NCBI GenBank assembly: GCA_016201105.1
Contig: JACQDN010000052.1
Span: forward strand, 1 to 50,411
From: Pseudomonadota bacterium
GTDB taxonomy: Bacteria > Pseudomonadota > Alphaproteobacteria > Micropepsales > Micropepsaceae
Direction of reading: 5' to 3'
Length of the DNA: 50,411 bases
The position numbers were made by a program, and so were the translations under genes. Within the stretch, counting starts at the first letter, position 1, and the number at the start of each line of letters is the position of its first letter. Positions 35,092 through 43,056 of this stretch are shown piece after piece. The notes beneath the pieces were generated by a model. The model searched no databases, had not been told where the DNA came from, and saw only the letters and a list, made by a program, of their open reading frames with translations.

Positions 35092-36642
35092 TCATTCCGC
35101 AGCCTCGGCGACGCGCGATTTTATGGCTGGTTTGCCGCCTTCATAGACAAACACGCGGTCATCCAGATCGATGGCGGGCAACTGGTCCTTCTCGCTCCAA
35201 TAATCCTGCGTGTGCTGCCATTCCGGCTTGTCGCCGCGCTTGGGCAACAGGTGCATGCTGCGCATCATGTAGCCCGGATTGAAATTCTGCGGGTCGATCC
35301 AGGGCAAGAGCGGCATGTCTTTTTCCTCCGGCCTCAGCGCCACGCTGACTCTGCGCGCCCCCTTCGCCTTCATGTGATTGAGCAGGCGGCAAACGAAATC
35401 GCAGATGAGATCGACGCGCAGCGTCCAACTCGCGCGGAAGTAGCCGAAGATCCACACCAGATTCGGCACGCCGGTGAACATCATGCCGCGATAGGTGATG
35501 GCCTGGGAGAAGTCCAGCGGCTTGCCGTCGATAGTGAAATCGATGTCTCCCAGCACGCTGAGATTGAAGCCGGTCGCGGTGATGACGATGTCCGCTTCCA
35601 GCAGTTGGCCGGATTTGAGTCTGATGCCTTTTTCCTCGAACCGTTCGATTTCGTCGGTCACCATCGTGGCCTTGCCCGCGGCGATGCCCTTGAACAGGTC
35701 GCCTTCGGGGACGAAAGCCAGACGTTGCTGCCATGGCCGGTATTTTGGCGTGAAATGGGTGGCGATGTCGTAGTCCGGCCCCAGATAAGCGCGCACGCCG
35801 GCGAGCAATTCCTGCTTCACGGTTTCCGGCTCGTGGAACGAGCGGTGCGTGAACATGTCCTGATCGCGCAAGATCTTCCGCCGCACGATCTCGTGGATCC
35901 ATTCTTCCTTGATCTCCAAGTCACGCAGCGTGTTCGCGAGTTCGTTCTCGTTGCGCGCCGGAACGAAATAGGTGGGCGAGCGCTGAAGCACGGTGACGTG
36001 TTTGCAGTCGCCGGCAATCGCCGGAACGACGGTGGCCGTCGTCGCGCCCGAGCCGATGACGATGACGTTCTTGTTTTTGTAGTCGAGATCTTTCGGCCAG
36101 GTTTGCGGATGCACGATTTTGCCTTTGAAGGTCTCCATGCCTTTCCATTCGGGCGTGTAGCCTTCGGAATGGCGGTAGTAGCCCTGGCACATCCAGAGGA
36201 AATTCGCGGTGATGCGGAACGGCTCACCGCCATCGGCCTTTATACCTTCGATGGTCCACCTATTGTCTTTGCTGGACCATGTCGCCGCCAGAATTTTGTG
36301 CTTGTAGCGGATGTCGCGCGCAAGGTCGTCTTCCTCGATCACATCGCCGATATATCTGAGGATTTCTTCACCCGTCGCGATGGGCGTTCCCGTCCATGGC
36401 TTGAAGCGATAGCCGAAGGTGTAGAGGTCGCTGTCGGAGCGAACGCCGGGGTAGCGGTGCATCAACCAGGTGCCGCCGAAACTCTCCAGCCCTTCCAGCA
36501 CGACAAAACGCATTCCGGGACATTGCTGCTTCAAATGGTAGGCGGCGCCGATGCCCGAAATTCCCGCGCCCACGACGAGAACGTCGAAATGCTCGCATGC
36601 CTCTTTCGAGGAAGGTTTTTTGAGTGTTGCGACCGTGTCCAT
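35092..36642 (-). CDS. Flavin-containing monooxygenase, EthA-like Baeyer-Villiger type
   Basis: 516-residue FAD/NADPH monooxygenase. FAD motif VVGAGISGIGAAYHL near residue 24, then GGTWLMHRYPGVRSDSDLYTFGY, the Baeyer-Villiger fingerprint FKGKIVHPQTWP near residue 172 with all fixed residues present, and NADPH-binding VIGSGATTATV near 196. The type resembles EthA and cyclic/linear ketone monooxygenases of mycobacteria. The start has AGGAGACGGGTC upstream. A perfect FNR-type box lies about 74 bases upstream of the start, which is striking for an oxygen-consuming enzyme. Confidence 0.93.
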   Translation of the reverse strand: MDTVATLKKPSSKEACEHFDVLVVGAGISGIGAAYHLKQQCPGMRFVVLEGLESFGGTWLMHRYPGVRSDSDLYTFGYRFKPWTGTPIATGEEILRYIGDVIEEDDLARDIRYKHKILAATWSSKDNRWTIEGIKADGGEPFRITANFLWMCQGYYRHSEGYTPEWKGMETFKGKIVHPQTWPKDLDYKNKNVIVIGSGATTATVVPAIAGDCKHVTVLQRSPTYFVPARNENELANTLRDLEIKEEWIHEIVRRKILRDQDMFTHRSFHEPETVKQELLAGVRAYLGPDYDIATHFTPKYRPWQQRLAFVPEGDLFKGIAAGKATMVTDEIERFEEKGIRLKSGQLLEADIVITATGFNLSVLGDIDFTIDGKPLDFSQAITYRGMMFTGVPNLVWIFGYFRASWTLRVDLICDFVCRLLNHMKAKGARRVSVALRPEEKDMPLLPWIDPQNFNPGYMMRSMHLLPKRGDKPEWQHTQDYWSEKDQLPAIDLDDRVFVYEGGKPAIKSRVAEAAE

Positions 36643-36709
36643 GGCTGACCCGTCTCCTGGCCCAATGCGTTTTCACGCTGAGGCTAGGGGCGGGGCCTGG
36701 CCGGGCTCC

Positions 36710-36723
36710 TTGATGAGGATCAA
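36710..36723. promoter_or_regulatory. FNR/FixK-type box upstream of the flavin monooxygenase
   Basis: TTGATGAGGATCAA, a perfect match to TTGAT-N4-ATCAA. The centre lies 74.5 bases upstream of the minus-strand start at 36642. A start site at -41.5 would give a 33-base leader; a weak -10 (TAGCCT at 36686-36681) is near the expected place. Confidence 0.65.
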
Positions 36724-36738
36724 ATTTGGCTGACGGCT

Positions 36739-37206
36739 TTAGTGATGTGGATTGGGAGCGGGGACCGGGCTTGCCACCGGCGGCTCCTGGATCGAGCGAA
36801 GATACGCGATCAAATCGTCCACCGCGCGAGGATTGAGCTTGAACTGCGGCATATCGGGGTGGCCGAGCTTGATGCCCTCCACCAGTTCGTCCTCCAGCGC
36901 ATCGCTGCGGTAGCGCGACAAGATCTGCCGAAACAAAGGTGCGTCCGCGCGCGGATTCGCGCCCTCCTGGTCGATGGCATGGCAGCGGCTGCATTCGTTT
37001 TGGGCGACCAGCTTGCCGTCGGCGACGGCGTCGTGATCTTTGTTCGCTATGCCGGTATGTGTGCAACCGGCGCTTGCGATTGCCACAACGAGAAGTGTTG
37101 CAAACCAGAAGCCGCGTCCAATCTGTCCGGTGTCACCGACACGGGGTTCCAGCGCTGCGTCAGCGCACGGAAAACCCGTCAGGGGCACGAGGATCGTCTC
37201 GCTCAC
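36739..37206 (-). CDS. Cytochrome c family protein with USP-like N-terminus
   Basis: 155-residue protein with one heme-binding motif CSRCH near residue 73-77 and a Met in HPDMPQF near residue 117 as the likely sixth ligand. An export signal (GFWFATLLVVAIASAGC) lies at residues 32-48, so it looks like a lipoprotein with Cys48. The first 21 residues, SETILVPLTGFPCADAALE-type, closely resemble the start of a universal stress protein. The GTG at 37206 has AAGGAGG 6 bases before it and is a strong start. It is downstream of a tandem universal stress protein with 15 bases between. Presumably periplasmic, membrane-anchored electron carrier. Confidence 0.82.
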   Translation of the reverse strand: MSETILVPLTGFPCADAALEPRVGDTGQIGRGFWFATLLVVAIASAGCTHTGIANKDHDAVADGKLVAQNECSRCHAIDQEGANPRADAPLFRQILSRYRSDALEDELVEGIKLGHPDMPQFKLNPRAVDDLIAYLRSIQEPPVASPVPAPNPHH

Positions 37207-37221
37207 AGGAAGCCTCCTTCA

Positions 37222-38088
37222 TCAGTGCATCAACAAGACGGGAATCGCGGCGTGAGACATGACGTCTACGGTTACGCCGCCGAAGATCGTCTCATGCATG
37301 CGGCTATGTCCGTAACCGCCGATCACGAGCAAATCGCAGTCCGCTTTCGCGGCGGCGCTGAGCAGGGCGTCCGATACCGAACCCTTGGCGCAATCCACCA
37401 GCCGTTCCGTCCACGAGACGCCATGCAACGAAAGATAGTCCTTCAATCCCTCGAAGGCGTGACTGTCGCGCGGAACGGAGCGAATGGAGAGAACTTCAAC
37501 CGCTTTCGCCGTGCGCAAATAGGGCAGCGCGGCGGAAAGCGCATGTGAGGCGGCCAGTCCACCATCCCAGCCCACCGCCACTTTCTGCCCGATATGGGTG
37601 GGCGCCTTTGCTCCCGCGAGCAGGATCGGCCGCTCGATCTTGATGAGCGTCTGTAAGAAGGCCTCGCGCAGGGCGGGGTTGGTTTTGTCGACCAGCGGAG
37701 GAAAGATGATCAGATCGCATAGCCGGGCGGCTTCTTCGATGCAGGCGGCGTAGCCGCCGACGCGTTCTTCATAGCTCGCGGTGACCGTCTTGCCGATTTC
37801 CGGCGCGCCCACCAGTCGAACGCCGTATTCTTCAGCCGCATCGGCGAGCGTGCGGCGCGCCTCGGTCGATGCGACTTTTGCGATCGCTTCTTCCGTGTCG
37901 ACGAGTTCCTGGACGATGTCGGGTGCGAGCGGCGCTCCATCATAGGGGATGGCGGTGCGCGGATCGGGATGGGAGAACAAGACCCGGACGTGGGCGTTGA
38001 ACGGCTTGGCGGCTGCGAAAGCCGTCGCCAACGCGACGGAATCGTTTTTCGAACCGGTGACCGGGACCAGGATTTTTGCAAATGACAT
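37222..38088 (-). CDS. Universal stress protein, tandem-domain
   Basis: 288-residue protein with two UspA domains. The first opens with AKILVPVTGSKNDSVALATAF; the second has QKVAVGWDGGLAASHALSAALPYL near residue 169 and ends with LLVIGGYGHSRMHETIFGGVTVDVMSHAAIPVLLMH, whose G-x2-G-x9-G-type loop is the ATP-binding motif. Tandem USPs are common in oxygen-limitation regulons. A near-FNR box lies about 83 bases upstream of the start. The downstream cytochrome c gene starts 15 bases after the stop and probably shares the transcript. Confidence 0.93.
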   Translation of the reverse strand: MSFAKILVPVTGSKNDSVALATAFAAAKPFNAHVRVLFSHPDPRTAIPYDGAPLAPDIVQELVDTEEAIAKVASTEARRTLADAAEEYGVRLVGAPEIGKTVTASYEERVGGYAACIEEAARLCDLIIFPPLVDKTNPALREAFLQTLIKIERPILLAGAKAPTHIGQKVAVGWDGGLAASHALSAALPYLRTAKAVEVLSIRSVPRDSHAFEGLKDYLSLHGVSWTERLVDCAKGSVSDALLSAAAKADCDLLVIGGYGHSRMHETIFGGVTVDVMSHAAIPVLLMH

Positions 38089-38164
38089 CGGTTGTTTCCC
38101 GCCAGTGCTGTTGTTGGCGCCCGCATTTCACCTTTCAAGATGAAACATTTGGCAGGGCCACTCA

Positions 38165-38178
38165 TTGCGGGAAATCAA
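38165..38178. promoter_or_regulatory. FNR/FixK-type box upstream of the USP-cytochrome c operon
   Basis: TTGATTTCCCGCAA on the minus strand (8 of 10 fixed bases of TTGAT-N4-ATCAA). The centre is 83.5 bases upstream of the USP start at 38088. A CATCTT at 38144-38139 fits a -10 with a start site about 40 bases after the box centre, as expected for class II activation. Confidence 0.6.
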
Positions 38179-38224
38179 CGGCCGGCAGCCCAAACCGCCG
38201 GCAGATGACGTTTTAAACGGAGCG

Positions 38225-38953
38225 TCAGTCCGCGGCGTTGGCGATCGCTTGAAGGGCGGGCAGGTTGCGGACAACCACCTGGTAACGGTTGGGGACGGCG
38301 ATAATGCCGCTTTCCTTGAAGTCGGTAATCGCCCGGCACGTCGTTTCGATGGTCAGGCCGAGATAATCGGCCATATCCTGGCGGCCGACCGGCATGTCGA
38401 TGCTGGAGCCGTTTTTGCCGCCGGCGAGTTCGGCCAGGCGCAGGAAAAACGACGCCACGCGAACCTTCGCGCCTTGATGGCCCAGCATCACCAGATGTTC
38501 TTGCGCCGAAAGCGCTTCCTGGCTCAACAGGGACATCATCTGATTGCGCGCGTCCGACCGGTCTTCGCTGATCCTGGCGATGCAGGAGCGTGGGCAACGC
38601 AGCAGAACGACGTCCCCCACCGCCTCGGCTGTCGCGGAATAGGTGTCGGCATACTCGATGCCGAAGGCTTCGTTGGGCAGATGGATGCTGAGGATCTGGC
38701 GATGCCCGTCCATCAAAACCCGGGAAACTCTGACCGCGCCTTCGATGACCTTGAAGCAGAAGTGGGCGGGTTGGCCTTTTTCGTAAATGGTTTGCTTCTT
38801 GCCGAATTTGACGAGCGGCCCAAATTTGCCGGCCTCGGCGGCGGAGATCTGCTTCTGGAAGAACCGGCAACCCAGTTGGCATGCCGCAGGTGTCGCGGTC
38901 TGCGGATTCTTGCGCGATATGTCCGCTGCCGGCGCTATCGACACATGCATCAT
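38225..38953 (-). CDS. Crp/Fnr family transcriptional regulator, FNR/FixK-like
   Basis: 242-residue regulator. Cys at residues 25 and 29 (ACQLGC) and further Cys at 66, 119 and 124 could form an Fe-S cluster, but the FNR order C-x2-C-x5-C is not present. The N-terminal barrel has TIYEKGQPAHFCFKVIEGAVRVSR; the C-terminal HTH has GRQDMADYLGLTIETTCRAITDFKESGII, with ETTCR at the recognition helix, where E and R match FNR/FixK (ExxSR). It is the probable binder of the three FNR-type boxes. In the leader a hairpin covers the ribosome site, and a palindrome lies 77 bases upstream of the ATG. Confidence 0.9.
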   Translation of the reverse strand: MMHVSIAPAADISRKNPQTATPAACQLGCRFFQKQISAAEAGKFGPLVKFGKKQTIYEKGQPAHFCFKVIEGAVRVSRVLMDGHRQILSIHLPNEAFGIEYADTYSATAEAVGDVVLLRCPRSCIARISEDRSDARNQMMSLLSQEALSAQEHLVMLGHQGAKVRVASFFLRLAELAGGKNGSSIDMPVGRQDMADYLGLTIETTCRAITDFKESGIIAVPNRYQVVVRNLPALQAIANAAD

Positions 38954-38957
38954 GATG

Positions 38958-38991
38958 AATCTCCCTGCCCCCGAAAGTCAGGCAGGAGATT
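38958..38991 (-). promoter_or_regulatory. Leader hairpin covering the ribosome site of the FNR-type gene
   Basis: In the mRNA of the minus-strand regulator, AATCTCCTGCC (38991-38981) can pair, with one bulge, with GGCAGGGAGATT (38969-38958). The latter holds the GGGAG ribosome site, 7 bases before the ATG at 38953. An 11-bp stem with an 11-base loop would hide it. Confidence 0.45.
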
Positions 38992-39023
38992 GATCCGCAG
39001 GATCGGCCGGGCCAATTCGTGGG

Positions 39024-39037
39024 ACTACGTACGTAGT
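39024..39037. promoter_or_regulatory. Perfect 14-bp palindrome upstream of the FNR-type gene
   Basis: ACTACGTACGTAGT, fully self-complementary, between the ACS-GNAT gene and the FNR-type gene, centred 77.5 bases before the start codon. It resembles an operator for a LuxR/NarL/FixJ-type response regulator by its TAC-GTA core, but the binder is not known. Confidence 0.5.
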
Positions 39038-39058
39038 TTCCACATCGTCCGCACCCGC

Positions 39059-41749
39059 CTAGCGAGTGGGTGCCGGTTCCTGCAACTTCAGGCTGGCACG
39101 CTGAATTCCGAGCGTGCCGGGAAGGGACGAAAACGTGCAGCCAAGATCGCGGGCGACTGCGAGCATCGAGGTATTCTCGCTCAGAATATCGCCGAAGATC
39201 TCTTGAATGCCTCGGACGCGCGCGTAGTCGATGATGGCCAGCATCAAGAGATGGCCAAGCCCGCGGCCCTTCAGGTTGCTGCGAACCAGTACCGCGTATT
39301 CGGCTTCGACATTGTCCGGATCGGCCGCATATCGGACCACGCCTGCGATTTTTCCCGCATCGTCGAACAGAACGAACGCCATTTCCCGGTCGTAGTCGAT
39401 CTGCGTCAACCGCGCGAGAAGCGTGTCGGGAAGCGTGCGAAGCGGCGAGAAGAAGCGCAACCGAATGTCTTCCGGCGTCAATTCGGCGAAGAACTTCACG
39501 AAATCGCCGGCGTCCTCAGGACGAACCGGACGAAGCAGGAATTCGCCCAGGTCCGGAATGGTCTGTTTGCGCGCGAGTTCTCTGGGATAGGGTTTGATGG
39601 CCAGCCGAGAGCCCTGCGTCTCGGAATTCGCCCGTGCAATTTTCACGCGCGCATCCAGAGCGATCACGCCGTTGGCATCGGCCAGCAGCGGATTGATGTC
39701 GAGTTCGACGATTTCGCCGAACTCGCAAACGAGCTCCGATAGCTGCACCAGTATCGATGCAATGGCCTCCAGCGCCACCGGCTTCTGGTCCCGGTAGCCG
39801 CGAAGCTGACGATAGAGGCGCGTGGATTCGATCATTTCATGCGCCAGCCTTAGATTGAGCGGCGGCAGCGCCACACTCTTGTCAGCGATGACTTCGACGG
39901 CTGTCCCGCCTTGTCCGAAGAGCAGGAACGGGCCAAAGGTCGCATCGTCGGCCATTCCCAGGATCAGTTCGAAGGCGCCCGGTTTGCGCACCATCTCCTG
40001 CAGGAGAAAACCCTTCTGCCGCGCTTGCGGCAAAGCGTCGGTGACGCGCTTCTGCATGGCCTGAGCGGCCAGCCGGACGGAGTCTTCGCCTTCCAGATTC
40101 AAAACGACGCCGCCGACATCGGATTTGTGCGTGATATCCGGTGACTGAATCTTGAGGGCGACGGTGGTGCCGAGCTTTGCGGCCGCTTGTGCGGCCTCTT
40201 CGGGGGTAGCGGCAAGCACGGAGCGGACCGTGGGAATGCGATAGCAATTCAGCAGGTCCTGAACGGCGATGGGATCGAGCCAGCCGCCACCTGCCGCGAC
40301 CGCCGTTTCGATGATCTGTCGTGCCTTCCCATCGTCGGGCTCGAAGTCCGCGGCGAGCGATGGCGGGACTTCGCGCAGCATTTCTTGTCCGCGCTGATAG
40401 CGCACCAGATGCATGAAGCCACGCACCGCTTTTTCCGGTGTGTCGTAGGTGGGGATCCCCGCCTGGATGAAGAGGCGGCGCGATTCTTCCGCCGAGTCGG
40501 ATCCCAACCAACTCGTCAGCACAGCGCGATCGGTTCCTTTCAGGCTGTCGACGACCGCATGCGCCGCCTCCGCGCTCGAGGCCACGGCCGTGGGACAGTT
40601 GAGCACCAGGATTGCGTCCGCCGCGGAATCCGCAGCCAGCAGTTTCAGAGCGGTCGCATAGCGAGTGCCGTCGGCATCGCCGATGATGTCGACGGGATCG
40701 CCGTGAGACCAGGTCGGCGGAAGCGCGGCGCTGAGCTTGGCGATCGTATCCTGCGAGAGTTCGGCCAGTTCGCCCTTTTGGGAAATCAGGGCGTCCGTGG
40801 CAAGCACGCCGACACCCCCGCCATTGGTGAGGATCGCGAGGCGATCTCCGTTGATGCGCGGCCGCAGCGCCAAGGTTTCCACGGCGTCGAAGATCTCGTC
40901 GAGGTCGAGCGCGCGCACAATGCCTGCGCGTTCGAAGGCCGCGTCGTAAACCGAGTCGATTCCCGCCAAGGCTCCAGTGTGTGAACTGGCGGCGCGCGCC
41001 GCAGCCGCCTCTCGGCCCGATTTGATGGCAATCACGGGCTTGAGCCGCGCGGCCGCGCGCGCCGCGGACATGAACTTGCGCGCATGGGTGATCGCTTCGA
41101 TATAGAGCAGGATCGCCGAAGTGCCCGGATCGTTCGCCAGATAGTCCAGCATGTCGCCGAAATCGACGTCGGCCATGTCGCCCAGCGAGACGAGATGAGA
41201 GAAGCCAAGTCCACGCGCGGTGGCCCAGTCCAGCACGGTCGTCACTATGGCGCCGGATTGCGCGACAAGTGCGACATGGCCCTTCAAGGCGTCCCGCTGT
41301 GCGAAGGAGGCGTTCAGACCGATCGGCGTTGAAAGAACGCCCAGACAATTGGGTCCGATGATCCGCAGAAGGTGCGGCTCCGCGGCGTTGAGCATTTCCG
41401 TTTCGAGCGCGCGGCCCTGCTCACTTCCACCTTCTCCAAAGCCGGCCGTGACGACGATAGCGCCCTTCGTTCCGCGCGCGCCAAGTTCCGCGATCAATCC
41501 GGGTACAGTCGCAGGTGGCGTGCAAATCACGGCGAGATCGGGCGTCGCCGGCAAACTTTTGATGTCCGGGTAGACCGGCCGGCCGGCGATGGGGTCGTGC
41601 TTTGTGTTCACAAGCATGAGTTCGCCGCCGAAACCGCTGCTCAACAGATTCTTCAGCGTGACGGCGCCGACGGAATGTTCGCGCGTGCCCGCGCCCACCA
41701 GGGCGATGCTCCTGGCTTTGAAAATGGCATCGAGGTTGCGGATCGACAT
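39059..41749 (-). CDS. ADP-forming acyl-CoA synthetase fused to GNAT acetyltransferase (Pat-like)
   Basis: 896-residue protein. In order: CoA-binding Rossmann domain (SIALVGAGTREHSVG near residue 13), succinyl-CoA-synthetase-like domain with ASSHTGALAG near residue 257 (His is the phosphohistidine site), ATP-grasp domain (about 480-690, GFLLQEMVRKPGAFELILGM), and a C-terminal GNAT domain (about 715-870, RSNLKGRGLGHLLMLAIIDYA). The start is the ATG at 41749 with AAGGCG before it; a TTG 21 bases upstream is less likely. Salmonella Pat, as I recall, has lost the His; here SHTG is present, so synthetase activity may remain. Such proteins acetylate and regulate acyl-CoA synthetases. Confidence 0.92.
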   Translation of the reverse strand: MSIRNLDAIFKARSIALVGAGTREHSVGAVTLKNLLSSGFGGELMLVNTKHDPIAGRPVYPDIKSLPATPDLAVICTPPATVPGLIAELGARGTKGAIVVTAGFGEGGSEQGRALETEMLNAAEPHLLRIIGPNCLGVLSTPIGLNASFAQRDALKGHVALVAQSGAIVTTVLDWATARGLGFSHLVSLGDMADVDFGDMLDYLANDPGTSAILLYIEAITHARKFMSAARAAARLKPVIAIKSGREAAAARAASSHTGALAGIDSVYDAAFERAGIVRALDLDEIFDAVETLALRPRINGDRLAILTNGGGVGVLATDALISQKGELAELSQDTIAKLSAALPPTWSHGDPVDIIGDADGTRYATALKLLAADSAADAILVLNCPTAVASSAEAAHAVVDSLKGTDRAVLTSWLGSDSAEESRRLFIQAGIPTYDTPEKAVRGFMHLVRYQRGQEMLREVPPSLAADFEPDDGKARQIIETAVAAGGGWLDPIAVQDLLNCYRIPTVRSVLAATPEEAAQAAAKLGTTVALKIQSPDITHKSDVGGVVLNLEGEDSVRLAAQAMQKRVTDALPQARQKGFLLQEMVRKPGAFELILGMADDATFGPFLLFGQGGTAVEVIADKSVALPPLNLRLAHEMIESTRLYRQLRGYRDQKPVALEAIASILVQLSELVCEFGEIVELDINPLLADANGVIALDARVKIARANSETQGSRLAIKPYPRELARKQTIPDLGEFLLRPVRPEDAGDFVKFFAELTPEDIRLRFFSPLRTLPDTLLARLTQIDYDREMAFVLFDDAGKIAGVVRYAADPDNVEAEYAVLVRSNLKGRGLGHLLMLAIIDYARVRGIQEIFGDILSENTSMLAVARDLGCTFSSLPGTLGIQRASLKLQEPAPTR

Positions 41750-41785
41750 AGCGCGCCTTCGGCAAGACAAGGCATTGAATACGAT

Positions 41786-42370
41786 TCAAAAATGCTTGGC
41801 GACGGCTGCTCGCACTTTTTCGATTTCCCGCGCGATGACGTCAGGCCGGATCCCTGGCGTGATGCTGCCGAAATGGACATGATCGGCGACTTCCAGCCCG
41901 CAGACCGCCGCAAAGTGCTCGTCGAAAACCTTGCGCATGGCATCCCAGGCACCGGTTTTGACCACCCAGTCGGTTGGTGCGCCGGAGGAGGTGAAGCTGA
42001 TCAATTTTTTCCCCGTAAGAAGGGGGGTGTTGCCTCCTTGTTTGCGGCCATAGGCGAAGCCGAAGCCGAACACGCGCTCCAGATAGCCTGTAAGGATTGC
42101 CGGCGGCGCGTTCAGCCACAGCGGATAGAAGAGGGCGAAGACATTTGCGTCGCTCAACATGGCGCGTTCTGCGACCACATCCTCATGCGGCTCAAATCCT
42201 TCCGATCCGGGAATCTCGTCGGCCTTCAGGCAGGGATCGAAGCCCATGCGGTAGAGATCGCGAACGACCGCGATCTGCTTGCGCGCTTCGACGGCTTCGC
42301 GATAGGCCTGCGCGGCTGAGGCGGTGAAGCTGTTCGCTTTGGGATGAGCCAAGATAACGGCGTGTTTCAC
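41786..42370 (-). CDS. NAD(P)H dehydrogenase (quinone)-type flavoprotein
   Basis: 194-residue flavodoxin-fold oxidoreductase of the NQO/KefF/MdaB group. AVILAHPKANSFTASAAQAY at residues 4-23 binds FMN or FAD phosphate, and ALFYPLWLNAPPAILTGYLERVFGFGFAYG near residue 80-109 is the family signature. It reduces quinones by two electrons using NAD(P)H. The start is GTG at 42370. It lies 24 bases downstream of the host-attachment-family gene and is probably in the FNR-linked operon with it and with the ACS-GNAT gene. Confidence 0.9.
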   Translation of the reverse strand: MKHAVILAHPKANSFTASAAQAYREAVEARKQIAVVRDLYRMGFDPCLKADEIPGSEGFEPHEDVVAERAMLSDANVFALFYPLWLNAPPAILTGYLERVFGFGFAYGRKQGGNTPLLTGKKLISFTSSGAPTDWVVKTGAWDAMRKVFDEHFAAVCGLEVADHVHFGSITPGIRPDVIAREIEKVRAAVAKHF

Positions 42371-42394
42371 GGCAAATCGCTTTCGAGACCGATC

Positions 42395-42865
42395 CTATTT
42401 CACTCTATCGTCTCGGCCAAGTTTCGACAGGTGCTGCTCGATCTCGTGAGCGGGCAGCTTGACATAGTCGCGGTCGAATTCTCGATGGATGATCTCTTGC
42501 GTCGCGGGCGACAGAGCCGGCCTGATCATGCCCAGCGCCCTGGCGGGAGCGACGAGAACAAGCTTGTGGATGTGCGCGTCGCGCACGCGCTTATCCAGGG
42601 CGTGGGCGAAGTCCTTCAAGAATGCACGCTCGCTCTCGTCGTGGAAATCGGTTTGGCTGACGGCGCTGTGCCGTCCGTCGGCAGAACTGATCGTGCGTCC
42701 GGGCGGCGAGCTTCCCTGATCGCTGGTCCGCGGATTGACATGTTCCCGGTGGTCGCGCAGCTCGAGCTTGGGATAGACGTGATCGCCCGTATTCTGGAAC
42801 AGCAGCGCCTTGCGTCCATCGCATACCGCGACCCAGACATCGTGGCCGAGAATGGCTGCCGTCAT
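42395..42865 (-). CDS. Host attachment family protein
   Basis: 156-residue soluble protein of the family annotated as required for attachment to host cells, related to the archaeal/eukaryotic eRF1-like fold. The ATG at 42865 has AGGAG upstream; the longer open frame is a read-through. Family features: VWVAVCDGRKALLFQN at residues 9-24, RSAVSQTDFHDESERAFLKDFAHAL near 67-91, KLVLVAPARALGMIRPAL near 105 and YVKLPAHEIEQHL near 138. These genes often sit in low-oxygen regulons with USPs and Crp/Fnr regulators, and a perfect FNR-type box precedes it. The molecular role is unknown. Confidence 0.88.
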   Translation of the reverse strand: MTAAILGHDVWVAVCDGRKALLFQNTGDHVYPKLELRDHREHVNPRTSDQGSSPPGRTISSADGRHSAVSQTDFHDESERAFLKDFAHALDKRVRDAHIHKLVLVAPARALGMIRPALSPATQEIIHREFDRDYVKLPAHEIEQHLSKLGRDDRVK

Positions 42866-42929
42866 GTGATTGCTCCTATTGCCGCGGATCTGGCGAGCTT
42901 GGCTTCGGAGCCGCTCGCCGCTTGAGGTC

Positions 42930-42971
42930 ATTCTGGACGAGTGGGCTGCGTCCCACATTGATAAACATCAA
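42930..42971 (-). promoter_or_regulatory. FNR-type promoter of the host-attachment/NQO operon
   Basis: TTGATAAACATCAA (42958-42971), a perfect FNR box, and CAGAAT (42935-42930) as a -10 in minus direction. With a start site near 42923 the box centre is at -41.5, exactly as for class II FNR activation. It serves the gene at 42865 and probably the two after it. Confidence 0.7.
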
Positions 42972-43056
42972 CGTCGAGACGCGGTTCGCACGGGAGAATT
43001 GGAGAGGGCCGAGTCATTGCGGCCCGACTGGCCGCCGTGACAGGCCGGGTCGCCGG

